Shown here piece by piece: positions 31,863-39,749 of a DNA stretch of 64,000 bases. The notes beneath the pieces were generated by a model. It saw nothing but the letters and a program-made list of their open reading frames with translations, was not told the DNA's origin and searched no databases. The stretch comes from JAAXVQ01 sp964604705. Its GTDB lineage: Bacteria > Oederibacteriota > JAAXVQ01. Every line of letters starts with the position of its first letter. The stretch's first letter is position 1. The position numbers and the translations under genes were made by a program. The stretch is from assembly GCA_964604705.1 (NCBI GenBank), contig CAZSAP010000016.1, forward strand, positions 8,076 through 72,075, in the 5' to 3' direction.

Positions 31863-33785
31863 ATGAACCCTACCAAGCGTATCGTCTGTTTAGCCACCTC
31901 GTTGTTGTTTATGTTGGTTGGTTCCCTGTCTTCCCAGGCCGCCGATGTTGAGCAAACCTATTCCTTCTCGCAGATCGCCATGCCCGAATTATTAATTGGG
32001 GTTGGCACTCGCGGGACGGCCATGGGCGGCGCGGGATCGGCCTTGACCGATGACCTGGAGGCGCTTTACTGGAACCCGGCGGGCTTGGGCCGTATGAGCA
32101 AGACCTGGTTGGAGTTTTCACATGGAAGCTTGTATCAAGAGATGAGTCAGGAGTTTTTAGGGTTTGGCATGCCTCTGGCCAAAGGGCAAACCTTAGCCGT
32201 AGGGTTCAACTACCTGCCCTTGGGCACCATTGAAAAAACCGACATCACCGACGATGGGCGCATGATTCGGGACTTGGGTCAACTCAACCTATCCATGATG
32301 GGGTTTAACTTTGGCTACGGCGGGCAAATGGAGTCGGGATTTGCGTATGGGTTGGGCGCGAAATATTTTATGGAAAATCTGGGAGATGTAACATTAAGCG
32401 CCTATGCGTTTGACTTGGGCATGCAGGTTCCTTTTGAGTCAGGCCTCATTTTTGGCTTGGCGCTACAAAACATAGGCGGGCAAGCCGGGGGTTATGCTCT
32501 TCCCATGGAAGTGCGCACAGGGCTCGGGAAGCCCATAAACCTAAATGATACACAAAAAATAAGCCTGGCCTTGGATGCGGAAATTCCCATAGGGGCGCCG
32601 GGACAATACCAAATACACCTGGGTGGCGAGTACGATCTTTTTCATATGGTGTATTTTCGTACGGGGTATACGGTCTCCGATGTTAACAGTCTCGGATCGT
32701 TGAGCGGCTTCACCGCCGGGCTGGGTGTTCAGGTCAGCGTGTTCAACTTCGGCTATACGTTTGCGCCCATGGGCACCCTGGGCAGCACGCACCGTATTTC
32801 GTTCGCGCTGGATTTTACCACCATGGGCGAGAGCCTGAGTGCTTCGGCCGTAGCTTCGGCGAGCGAAGCCAAGCGTAAGCGGCGAACTAAGAAATTACCC
32901 ACGAATCCGCAAATGTCTTTTGGCATGGCTTCGGGAGCGGGGATTGTAGAGAAACCCAGGCGTTCCGGTTCGCCGTTGGGCATCTCCTCGCCCAGTGAAG
33001 ATGAGCGCATGATGCGTTCGCTGGTTCAGCAAAGCTTAAATGTCGAAACTTCGATTCGTAATGGCAACGAGGGAAACAAAGAGGTCACGTTTACCGTGCA
33101 CCGTGTCTCAGGGCCCAAGGTGGCCAAGTGGATGCTGATTGTCACCGATGTTGCGGATAAGCAAATTGTTTCTTTATCCGGGGATGGCATGCCGGATACG
33201 ATAAATTGGAACGGGAAGAACAAGGCCGGTAAGCCCGTGAAAAACATTTTTGAACTTAGTTACGAATTGGTGTTGGTGGACATCAACAGCTCCCAGGAAA
33301 GCACCGGCGGCATGTTTGAGCAAAGTGGCGGAGGCGGGGGTGTGGTGAGCAGTTCGAGTGCGCCTACCGCGAGCGGCCTTTCACCCAATGCCATTGTCTC
33401 CGGAGCACGCGGCGGCAACGCAGTGGAAGAATTGAAAAAAGACAAAAAGATCGGCGTGATTTATTTTGAACAAGGCCGCGCGGAGATCACCAACGACGCC
33501 TCGGAAAAAATCGGTACAGCGGTGGATCAGATGAAAAAATATCCCAAAGCCAAAATATTGGTCGAGGGCTACTGCGATCCTATGGACGAGAAGGCCGATG
33601 CCCTGGTGCTTTCCAAGAGCCGCGCGGATGCCGTGACGCGCTACATGACGGCGTATTATAAAATTTCCGTAGGTCGGATTTTGGTCCGCTCAAAGGGCGA
33701 TAAGCAGCCTGTGGTGAAGTCAGAAGATGAGCGTCTACGGGATAAGAATCGCCGGGTGGAGATAACCCTGCAAGCGGGGAACTAA
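31863..33785 (+). CDS. PorV/PorQ-like barrel fused to FlgD-like and OmpA C-terminal domains
   Basis: 640 residues. Signal peptide 1-27 (SLSSQAA). The PorV/PorQ-type barrel runs to about residue 325, with IGVGTRGTAMGGAGSA and LEALYWNPAGL near its start and SFALDF as its last strand. A basic linker (KRKRRTKK) follows. Residues about 395-475 resemble a FlgD Ig-like domain (INWNGKNKAGKPV). A Gly/Ser linker leads to an OmpA-type peptidoglycan-binding domain at 525-640 (IYFEQGRAEIT, ILVEGYCDP, SKSRADAVTRYM, DKNRRVEI). The protein should sit in the outer membrane and hold peptidoglycan, possibly anchoring the exported proteins encoded just upstream. The fusion is unusual. Confidence 0.8.
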   Translation: MNPTKRIVCLATSLLFMLVGSLSSQAADVEQTYSFSQIAMPELLIGVGTRGTAMGGAGSALTDDLEALYWNPAGLGRMSKTWLEFSHGSLYQEMSQEFLGFGMPLAKGQTLAVGFNYLPLGTIEKTDITDDGRMIRDLGQLNLSMMGFNFGYGGQMESGFAYGLGAKYFMENLGDVTLSAYAFDLGMQVPFESGLIFGLALQNIGGQAGGYALPMEVRTGLGKPINLNDTQKISLALDAEIPIGAPGQYQIHLGGEYDLFHMVYFRTGYTVSDVNSLGSLSGFTAGLGVQVSVFNFGYTFAPMGTLGSTHRISFALDFTTMGESLSASAVASASEAKRKRRTKKLPTNPQMSFGMASGAGIVEKPRRSGSPLGISSPSEDERMMRSLVQQSLNVETSIRNGNEGNKEVTFTVHRVSGPKVAKWMLIVTDVADKQIVSLSGDGMPDTINWNGKNKAGKPVKNIFELSYELVLVDINSSQESTGGMFEQSGGGGGVVSSSSAPTASGLSPNAIVSGARGGNAVEELKKDKKIGVIYFEQGRAEITNDASEKIGTAVDQMKKYPKAKILVEGYCDPMDEKADALVLSKSRADAVTRYMTAYYKISVGRILVRSKGDKQPVVKSEDERLRDKNRRVEITLQAGN

Positions 33786-33885
33786 GTAGTCGCTGATCCG
33801 GCCCGCTATCGCTGTGATCTTCGGTCATGTTTCACGGAGACAGAGGATTTAATAAACGGGTTCTATGGGATTGGTATTTTTTTGG

Positions 33886-33953
33886 TCAGCTCGAACGAAG
33901 TGAGAGGCCTCATAAAATAAATAGGGATTTCTCGGCGTTGCCTCGAAATGACA
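33886..33953. repeat. Degenerate intergenic palindromic repeat ('CTCGAAATGACA' type), copy 1
   Basis: CAGCTCGAACGAAGTGAGAGGCCTC and GGATTTCTCGGCGTTGCCTCGAAATGACA-like segments (two blocks within these coordinates) match a repeat type common in uncultured bacterial genomes. It fills part of the 278-base gap before amrB; nothing else was seen there. A 73-codon frame across it is not credible as a gene. Confidence 0.45.
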
Positions 33954-34063
33954 ATATGAAAAATTTCTTGGGTCTGCGTCAGAACACTGCTGGGTTTATC
34001 GGGATGACGATCTATTTGAAAAGCACTTTACAACACAACCCTAAGTAGACGGGAGCCACGCGC

Positions 34064-34873
34064 ATGGAACGCAAAGCGTACGTCTCCGGCCGTTTTTATG
34101 AGAAAAATCCCAACCGGTTATTACGTGAACTGGAGCAACTTTGGCCGACACCACTCCCGAATGTCGTTCCGTGTTTGGGGGCCATGGTGCCGCATGCCGG
34201 ATATGTGTATTCGGGCAAAGTCGCCGCCCAGGTGTACGCCCGCTTGCCCCGCGCCGATGTGTATGTTCTGCTGGGACCCAACCATACTGGGAAAGGTGCG
34301 CCGGTCGCCTTGGCGTCAGCCGAATCATGGGAGACGCCGCTGGGGAAGGTGCCGATTGAGCGTGCCTGGGCTGCGGCGTTTCTTGACGCGTGTCCGAGCG
34401 CACGCTGGGACGATCAAGCCCATGTGCAGGAACACTCTTTGGAAGTACAGTTGCCGTTTTTGCAAAAATCCGGGAAAGAGTTCAGCTTGGTTGCCTTGGC
34501 GATCAGCACCTGGGACATAGGTGTGCTTACGCAGATCGGCCATGCCCTGGCTCGCACGTATACGCAACAAAAAAAATCCGCCCTCTTTTTAGCCTCTTCG
34601 GACATGAATCATTTTGCGGATTTAAAAACCACCCAGCGATTGGATCGTCTGGCCCTGGATCGAGTCGAAGCCTTGGATCCCGAAGGTCTGATGCACGTGG
34701 TTATGCAGGAAGAGATCAGCATGTGCGGAGTGGCCCCGGCCGCGGTTCTATTGATTGCGGCCAAGGCCCTGGGAGCAAAGAAAAGTTCATGCATAGCCTA
34801 TGCGACCTCTGCAGACGCCTCGGGTGATACCGAGCGCGTCGTTGGGTATGCCGGGGTTTTGGTTTCAGCCTAA
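34064..34873 (+). CDS. amrB: AmmeMemoRadiSam system protein B (MEMO1 family)
   Basis: 269 residues; GGGAG precedes the ATG. MEMO features visible are SGRFYEKNP at the start, PHAGYVYSG near residue 46, LLGPNHTG near residue 70, EHSLEVQLPFLQ near 125, SSDMNHF near 185 and GDTERVVGYAGVLV at the end. The fold is related to extradiol dioxygenases. Bacterial MEMO proteins are found with AMMECR1 and a radical SAM protein and have been linked to odd-base or thiol chemistry, but the reaction is not settled. Neither partner is adjacent here. The stop codon forms part of the ribosome site of cutA. Confidence 0.88.
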   Translation: MERKAYVSGRFYEKNPNRLLRELEQLWPTPLPNVVPCLGAMVPHAGYVYSGKVAAQVYARLPRADVYVLLGPNHTGKGAPVALASAESWETPLGKVPIERAWAAAFLDACPSARWDDQAHVQEHSLEVQLPFLQKSGKEFSLVALAISTWDIGVLTQIGHALARTYTQQKKSALFLASSDMNHFADLKTTQRLDRLALDRVEALDPEGLMHVVMQEEISMCGVAPAAVLLIAAKALGAKKSSCIAYATSADASGDTERVVGYAGVLVSA

Positions 34874-34883
34874 GGAGGCGACC

Positions 34884-35225
34884 GTGTATTGTGTGGTTAT
34901 GATCACAGTGCCAAACGCAGAGGTGGGTACACGTTTGGCGGAAGTCCTGGTGGAGGAGCGTTTGGCAGCCTGCGTCAATCGGGTCCCGGGCATGCTCTCC
35001 ACCTATCGGTGGCAGGGTAAGATTGAACGAGAACCCGAGGAGCTGCTGTTGGTGAAAACTCGGCAGGCGTTGTTTGAGGCACTTATCCAACGGGTAAAAT
35101 CCCTGCATCCGTATACGGTTCCTGAGATTATTGCCTTGCCGATTCTGGCTGGGTCGGATTCGTATTTGGAATGGATAAAACAAGAAACCGCCGATACTCT
35201 GGAAAACGAAGCATCCAAGGCTTAA
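34884..35225 (+). CDS. cutA: CutA-family divalent-cation tolerance protein
   Basis: 113 residues from GTG 34884, six bases after TAAGGAGG; an upstream extension to 34,800 would overlap amrB and adds nothing CutA-like. Family features are VMITVPNAEVGTRLAEVLVEERLAACVN at residues 5-32, STYRWQGKIEREPEELLLVKTR (positions about 38-59), and HPYTVPEIIALPI...YLEWI. CutA forms a trimer with a ferredoxin-like fold and is linked to copper and other metal tolerance, though its role is not well defined. Probably co-transcribed with amrB. Confidence 0.88.
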   Translation: MYCVVMITVPNAEVGTRLAEVLVEERLAACVNRVPGMLSTYRWQGKIEREPEELLLVKTRQALFEALIQRVKSLHPYTVPEIIALPILAGSDSYLEWIKQETADTLENEASKA

Positions 35226-35232
35226 GGCAAGA

Positions 35233-35321
35233 TGTCGTTCCGAGGAGCTTAAGTGGCGGGAAAGTTATAGTTCTTATGGATAGTGTATAAGGAAGATCTC
35301 TCGCGAACGCTCGAGATGACA
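35233..35321. repeat. Intergenic palindromic repeat ('CTCGAGATGACA' type), copy 2
   Basis: TGTCGTTCCGAGGAGC at the left and GATCTCTCGCGAACGCTCG then AGATGACA at the right are the two arms of a dispersed dyad well known in uncultured bacterial genomes. The middle is diverged. It lies in the gap after cutA. Confidence 0.5.
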
Positions 35322-35419
35322 AAGCATACGCATCCGGTAGCAGGTACATTGGAGCAGCAGCGTCAGATTTAGCAAAACAGCGAAGGGTTATCCGCGTCAG
35401 CTTAGTATAGGAGCCATAC

Positions 35420-37645
35420 GTGCTCAAAAGAAAGTTGCCAAGAAAAAAAGCCGCTACCGGCTTGTTGCGCGCCCCTGGGGCGTTTGTCAAGGACGTCATG
35501 GCGTGTCAAACCGCGGAAGCGTTGGCCCAGACCTTGGCGCGCGGTGGGCGTTTTCTGGTACAAGCCAAACAAGCGTTGCTGGTTATGCCTCCCACCGACG
35601 GGTGGGAGTGCATGGTCATGGGCGATCCGGACTACAGTCTTCTTATGCACAGCGATTTTCCCAAAGGGCTCATTCGAATGTCGGCCGAAAGTGGCAAAGC
35701 CTATTTGTGGTCGCAACGGGAGACGCACGTCTTGGTTTGGGAAGCGCTTAATCCCGAAACCTTAGCCAAACCCATACACCCTTCAGCCACGTTGAAAAAT
35801 GCTTGGCCTAAAGACGCCGAATGGCTCCGCTTCTTCCCAACACCGCAGGAAATCCTGATCCTCCCACTTTACGGGACTTGCCCGGCACCCGGCGTACTGG
35901 TGTTGATAGGCCCCAAGCGCGCCACGCACTGGAGTCCGAAGGATTTAAAAGCCCTGGGTACATTTGCCCGCATGGCCGGTATGGCCTTAGAAGCGTTTAA
36001 CCAGCGTCGTCGCTTGGAGCAACGGATCCGGCAATCCTCTGCGGTTTCGGAAATTGCGCAAAATGTAAACACCACGCTGGATCTGGACATTCTCATGCGG
36101 CTGGTGCTGTTGGAAATGACCAAGGCCATGAATTGCCAGGCCGGCGATCTGTGGTTTAAGGACGAAAAGCGTCAACCGCTCTTGTTTCAAACCCATTTGG
36201 GACTGGCGGCGTTTAAGCATGAAAAACCGCTGGGGGGAGCGTATACGGCGCGAGCTGTAGAAATCGGTGAACCCATTCTGGTGGATGCCCAATCCACAGA
36301 GTTGACCCACGAACCCTTTGCGGGAAGTGGATTTTCGGCCATGGTGGTTGCACCGTTGAAAGCCAAGAATAAAGTGATCGGGGTCATGCATCTTATGGCC
36401 AAGCAGCCGCTGGCTTTCTCCCGTGACGAGTGGGTGCTTTTGCGCACATTGACCAGCCAAGCTGCGTTGGCCATTGATAACGCCCGCCTTTTCAATGAGA
36501 CCAAGCGCAAGGCTCAGGAATTGCATGGATTGTACGAGGTCGCGCAGGTGATCAGTGAAATGTCCAATTTGCCCGCGGCCTTGGGTCAGATTGTCGAGCG
36601 CGTCGCCAGCATCTTAAATGTTGAAAAATGCTGGTTTATGTTCTACGACGAACGTTTAGGCGAGCTCAAGGCGCATCCCCAGGCCGTAGGTGCCATTGAT
36701 GAGCAACTGGAAGCCTTGCGTTTTGCCTTGGATGCGTCCGGAGTTTCCCCCATGGTGTTTCGTTCCGCCAAACCGTTTTATTCCAACGATGCCGAACACG
36801 AGAGTTTGGTCCAAGCCGAGTTTAAATCCATCTTTAACCTGCACACCATCATGGCGGTTCCCTTGCGGAGTCGGGAACAAACCTTGGGCGTCTTCCTCGC
36901 CGGCAACAAACAAGCCGGGGAGTTGTTTACCGGGAACGACGTACGCTTATTTAAAACCCTGGCGTCCGAGGCCACCGTGGTTATTCAAAACGCGAACTTG
37001 TTCGACAAGTTGCGGCGAAGTTATTTTTCCATTGTACAAGTTATTTCGGAAATGGTGGATGCCCGCGAGCGTTACACGCGCGGGCATTCGGAGCGCGTCT
37101 CGTATTACGCCACGCTGATGGCTCGCCAGATGCATGTCCCAACCGAGCTCGTGGAGGCCATTACCATTGCCGGACTCTTGCATGACATTGGCAAGATTGG
37201 GATCTCGGAAAAAATATTGCTTAAACCCGGGAAATTGGATGCCGATGAGTTTAAGAAGATTAAAGAGCATCCGACCATCGGGGAGCATATTTTGGAGAGT
37301 GTGGAAATTCCCTGGGATATTTTAGGGATGGTACGGCACCACCATGAGTTTTTTGATGGGCAAGGGTATCCGGATGGATTGGCCGGGGAATCGATCCCCC
37401 TCGGTGCGCGCATTTTGGCAGTCGCCGATGCCTTTGATGTTATCACCAGTGAGCGTACGTACAAAAAAGCCATGTCTCCGCAGGCGGCATTCCAGGAACT
37501 CAACCGCGTTTCCGGGCATCAGTTTGATCCGGCGGTGATCGTGGCCTTTGAGGCCGTATGGGCGCAGCTCCCGGCCAATCATGAAATTCCTCGGGTGGAG
37601 GGCAGTGAGAAGTATCCTTTTCCAGAACACGCCGCCGAGGAATAA
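35420..37645 (+). CDS. GAF-GAF-HD-GYP protein (putative c-di-GMP phosphodiesterase)
   Basis: 741 residues from GTG 35420 (GGAG upstream). There are two to three GAF-like regions: about 30-190 (diverged), 195-360 with VSEIAQNVNTTLDLDIL and a typical APLKAKNKVIGVM strand, and 370-540 with MAVPLRSREQTLGVFL. The HD-GYP domain fills 545-730, with RGHSERVSYY, LLHDIGKIGI (H588, D589), HPTIGEHIL, RHHHEFFDGQGYPDGL (GYP at 649-651) and GARILAVADAFDVI. All metal and substrate residues expected of an active HD-GYP enzyme appear present. It should break down c-di-GMP in response to a ligand bound by GAF; this is the only second-messenger gene seen here. Confidence 0.9.
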   Translation: MLKRKLPRKKAATGLLRAPGAFVKDVMACQTAEALAQTLARGGRFLVQAKQALLVMPPTDGWECMVMGDPDYSLLMHSDFPKGLIRMSAESGKAYLWSQRETHVLVWEALNPETLAKPIHPSATLKNAWPKDAEWLRFFPTPQEILILPLYGTCPAPGVLVLIGPKRATHWSPKDLKALGTFARMAGMALEAFNQRRRLEQRIRQSSAVSEIAQNVNTTLDLDILMRLVLLEMTKAMNCQAGDLWFKDEKRQPLLFQTHLGLAAFKHEKPLGGAYTARAVEIGEPILVDAQSTELTHEPFAGSGFSAMVVAPLKAKNKVIGVMHLMAKQPLAFSRDEWVLLRTLTSQAALAIDNARLFNETKRKAQELHGLYEVAQVISEMSNLPAALGQIVERVASILNVEKCWFMFYDERLGELKAHPQAVGAIDEQLEALRFALDASGVSPMVFRSAKPFYSNDAEHESLVQAEFKSIFNLHTIMAVPLRSREQTLGVFLAGNKQAGELFTGNDVRLFKTLASEATVVIQNANLFDKLRRSYFSIVQVISEMVDARERYTRGHSERVSYYATLMARQMHVPTELVEAITIAGLLHDIGKIGISEKILLKPGKLDADEFKKIKEHPTIGEHILESVEIPWDILGMVRHHHEFFDGQGYPDGLAGESIPLGARILAVADAFDVITSERTYKKAMSPQAAFQELNRVSGHQFDPAVIVAFEAVWAQLPANHEIPRVEGSEKYPFPEHAAEE

Positions 37646-37683
37646 GGGGGCGTTTTCGGGTTGGAACATACAGGGGTTAGGTT

Positions 37684-37714
37684 AAAAAAAAAGCGCCGCA
37701 GCTGCGGCGCTTTT
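37684..37714. terminator. Bidirectional intrinsic terminator
   Basis: A perfect dyad, AAAAGCGCCGCAG (37689-37701) against CTGCGGCGCTTTT (37702-37714), with A and T runs on both sides. It lies between the convergent HD-GYP and transketolase genes. Confidence 0.85.
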
Positions 37715-37730
37715 GGCTTTTAAGGTGGTT

Positions 37731-38672
37731 TTATTTTTTCTGAGACAACATGGTGCGTAGGGCTGAGACCATGCTGGCCGCATCCATGCCGTGTTTTTGG
37801 AACAACTCATCCGGTTCGCCGGATTCACCAAACTGGTCTTGCACCCCAATGCGCTTAAACGCGACGGGGATTCCGGCTTCGGCCAGGGTTTCGGAGACCG
37901 CACTCCCCAAGCCGCCGATGATGCTGTGTTCTTCAGCCGAAAGGATCACGCCGGTTTCTTTGGCCGCGGCGATAATCGCAGCCGTATCCAGCGGCTTGAT
38001 GGTATGCATGTTGATCACGCGTACGGAAACGGACTCTTGGGCCAGAAGATCGGCAGCCGCGAGCGCTTCACGCACCATGGTTCCGCAGGCAATAATGGTG
38101 GCCTGAGTTCCGGCGCGTAGAACTTGCGCCTTACCCAGTTCAAAAGGCTGACCCTGAGTTACGGTTTCCACCTTGGGGCGGCCTAAGCGCAAATACGCCG
38201 GGCCCTTATGCTTATACACCGCGCGCGTGGCCAAGGCGGCTTGTGGACCGTCGGCCGGAACCACCACAATGAAGTTCGGCAGTACGCGGGCCAAGGCAAT
38301 GTCTTCAATGGATTGGTGCGACGCGCCGTCCGGCCCCACCGAAAGTCCGGCGTGCGAGGCGGCGATCTTGACGTTTAAGCCCGTATAGGCAATGGAGTTG
38401 CGCAATTGGTCGAAGGTGCGTCCCACGGCAAAGACCGCGAAAGTGGAGGCAAAAGGAACTTTACCCACGGTGGCCAAGCCTGCGGCCCAACCCACCAAAT
38501 TTTGTTCGGCGACGCCGACATTGTAGAAACGTTCGGGAAATTTTTCAGCAAAGGTACTCGTCTTGGTCGAACACGAGAGGTCGGCGTCCAACACAACCAG
38601 GTCGGCGTATTCTTGTCCCATCTCGGCCAACGCTTTCCCGTACGCATCCCGTGTGGCAATTTTTTCCGTCAT
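37731..38672 (-). CDS. Transketolase, C-terminal subunit (split enzyme)
   Basis: 313 residues; AAGGAGAG precedes ATG 38672. It carries the pyrimidine-binding domain (VLDADLSCSTKT, FYNVGVAEQNLVGWAAGLA, GRTFDQLRNSIAY, SVGPDGASHQSIEDIA) and the C-terminal transketolase domain (VINMHTIKPLDTAAI, SAEEHSIIGGLGSAV). With the N-terminal subunit encoded 103 bases upstream, it forms a two-gene transketolase of the kind found in archaea and many bacteria. The pathway is the non-oxidative pentose phosphate route. The partner order N then C in transcription is the usual one. Confidence 0.88.
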   Translation of the reverse strand: MTEKIATRDAYGKALAEMGQEYADLVVLDADLSCSTKTSTFAEKFPERFYNVGVAEQNLVGWAAGLATVGKVPFASTFAVFAVGRTFDQLRNSIAYTGLNVKIAASHAGLSVGPDGASHQSIEDIALARVLPNFIVVVPADGPQAALATRAVYKHKGPAYLRLGRPKVETVTQGQPFELGKAQVLRAGTQATIIACGTMVREALAAADLLAQESVSVRVINMHTIKPLDTAAIIAAAKETGVILSAEEHSIIGGLGSAVSETLAEAGIPVAFKRIGVQDQFGESGEPDELFQKHGMDAASMVSALRTMLSQKK

Positions 38673-38775
38673 GAAGAACTCTCCTTAATGCGATAACTTC
38701 GAAATCCCTGCGTCTTCACGCGGGGACGCGTACATTGCAGCTTCCGGTCGTTTCCCCCGGAAAAGATAGACGCGG

Positions 38776-39609
38776 TTATTTAAGTTCGTCCAACGCTTGG
38801 CAGACTTGTTCTTGGTTAGGCGCAACCCCATGCCAGCACACTTGGTTTTCAGTAAAGGAAATACCCTTGCCCTTGGTGGTCTTGGCGACAATCACCGTCG
38901 GCCGGGTGGTGACTTTTTTAGCCTGATCCAGCGCGTCAAGGATTTGAGCGTAGTTGTGTCCGTCAATGCAGATGACGTTCCAGTTGAAGGCGCGCCATTT
39001 GTCGGCAATGGGTTCAACGTTCATGACTTGGCAGACCGGGCCGTCGATTTGCAGGCCGTTGGCATCCACCAGGGCGCACAAGTTGCCCAAGCCATAGTGG
39101 GCGGCGCTCATAGCCCCTTCCCAAACTTGGCCTTCTTCCATTTCTCCGTCACCCATGGCCACATAGACCCGGAACAAAGGCGCACCTTTGGCTTGACGGG
39201 CCGCCACGGCCATGCCACAGGCTACTGAAAGGCCTTGGCCCAACGAGCCGGTGGAAATGTTGACCCCGGGGGTCTTGTTCATGTCCGGATGTCCCTGGAG
39301 CATGGATCCAAACTTGCGCAGAGTAGACAAGGTCTCGGGCGGGAAATAACCGGACCGCGCCAACGTGGCGTACAACGCCGGAGCCGCATGTCCTTTTGAG
39401 AGGACAAAGCGGTCGCGCTCGGCCCATTGTGGCTGAGCCGGATCATGCCGCATCTCAGCAAAGTAAAGAACGGTTAACAAGTCGGTAACAGAGAGCGAGC
39501 CTCCGGTATGTCCGGACCCTGCGGCACCGAGCATGGAAACAATGTCGCGGCGGATGGTAAGGGCTTTATCCGCCAAAAACGATAAATCACGATTCAAAGG
39601 GTATGCCAT
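38776..39609 (-). CDS. Transketolase, N-terminal subunit (split enzyme)
   Basis: 277 residues; CGGAGG precedes ATG 39609. It is the thiamine-diphosphate-binding half: GSGHTGGSLSVTDLLTVLYF near residue 30, RFVLSKGHAAPALYA, GSLGQGLSVACGMA, and the GDG...N TPP motif (GDGEMEEGQVWEGA to VDANG). It ends near KGKGISFTENQVCWHG. It needs the C-terminal subunit from the next gene to complete the active site. It is divergent from lnt across a 140-base gap. Confidence 0.88.
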   Translation of the reverse strand: MAYPLNRDLSFLADKALTIRRDIVSMLGAAGSGHTGGSLSVTDLLTVLYFAEMRHDPAQPQWAERDRFVLSKGHAAPALYATLARSGYFPPETLSTLRKFGSMLQGHPDMNKTPGVNISTGSLGQGLSVACGMAVAARQAKGAPLFRVYVAMGDGEMEEGQVWEGAMSAAHYGLGNLCALVDANGLQIDGPVCQVMNVEPIADKWRAFNWNVICIDGHNYAQILDALDQAKKVTTRPTVIVAKTTKGKGISFTENQVCWHGVAPNQEQVCQALDELK

Positions 39610-39634
39610 GAAAACCTCCGAAAATATGGGCCAA

Positions 39635-39664
39635 ATGGTACAAGAATTGCACAGTCTTTGTCAA
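39635..39664 (-). promoter_or_regulatory. Possible promoter of the transketolase genes
   Basis: Read on the minus strand: TTGACA (39664-39659), an 18-base spacer, then TACCAT (39640-39635), about 25 bases from the start codon. Confidence 0.4.
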
Positions 39665-39715
39665 GGATAAAGCAAAAGCCCAAAAAAACCAAAAGAATCG
39701 GGAAAGAAGGTGTGC

Positions 39716-39721
39716 TATACT
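39716..39721 (+). promoter_or_regulatory. Extended -10 box upstream of lnt
   Basis: TGCTATACTT at 39714-39723 contains TG-N-TATACT, an extended -10 element, about 30 bases before the start codon. The same ten bases occur in the promoters at 41,701 and 63,837; no good -35 box is present here. Confidence 0.45.
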
Positions 39722-39749
39722 TGCACTCGATTTTACTTTTGGAGGCTGC

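Noticed and set aside
26436..33785. A complete type IX secretion system
   Set aside because: PorV-like barrels and C-terminal sorting-type domains are present, but no PorU, SprA, PorK/L/M/N or PorT-like gene is seen in the window.
33827..34048. A 73-codon plus-strand frame in the gap before amrB
   Set aside because: It runs through a degenerate intergenic repeat and has no ribosome site.
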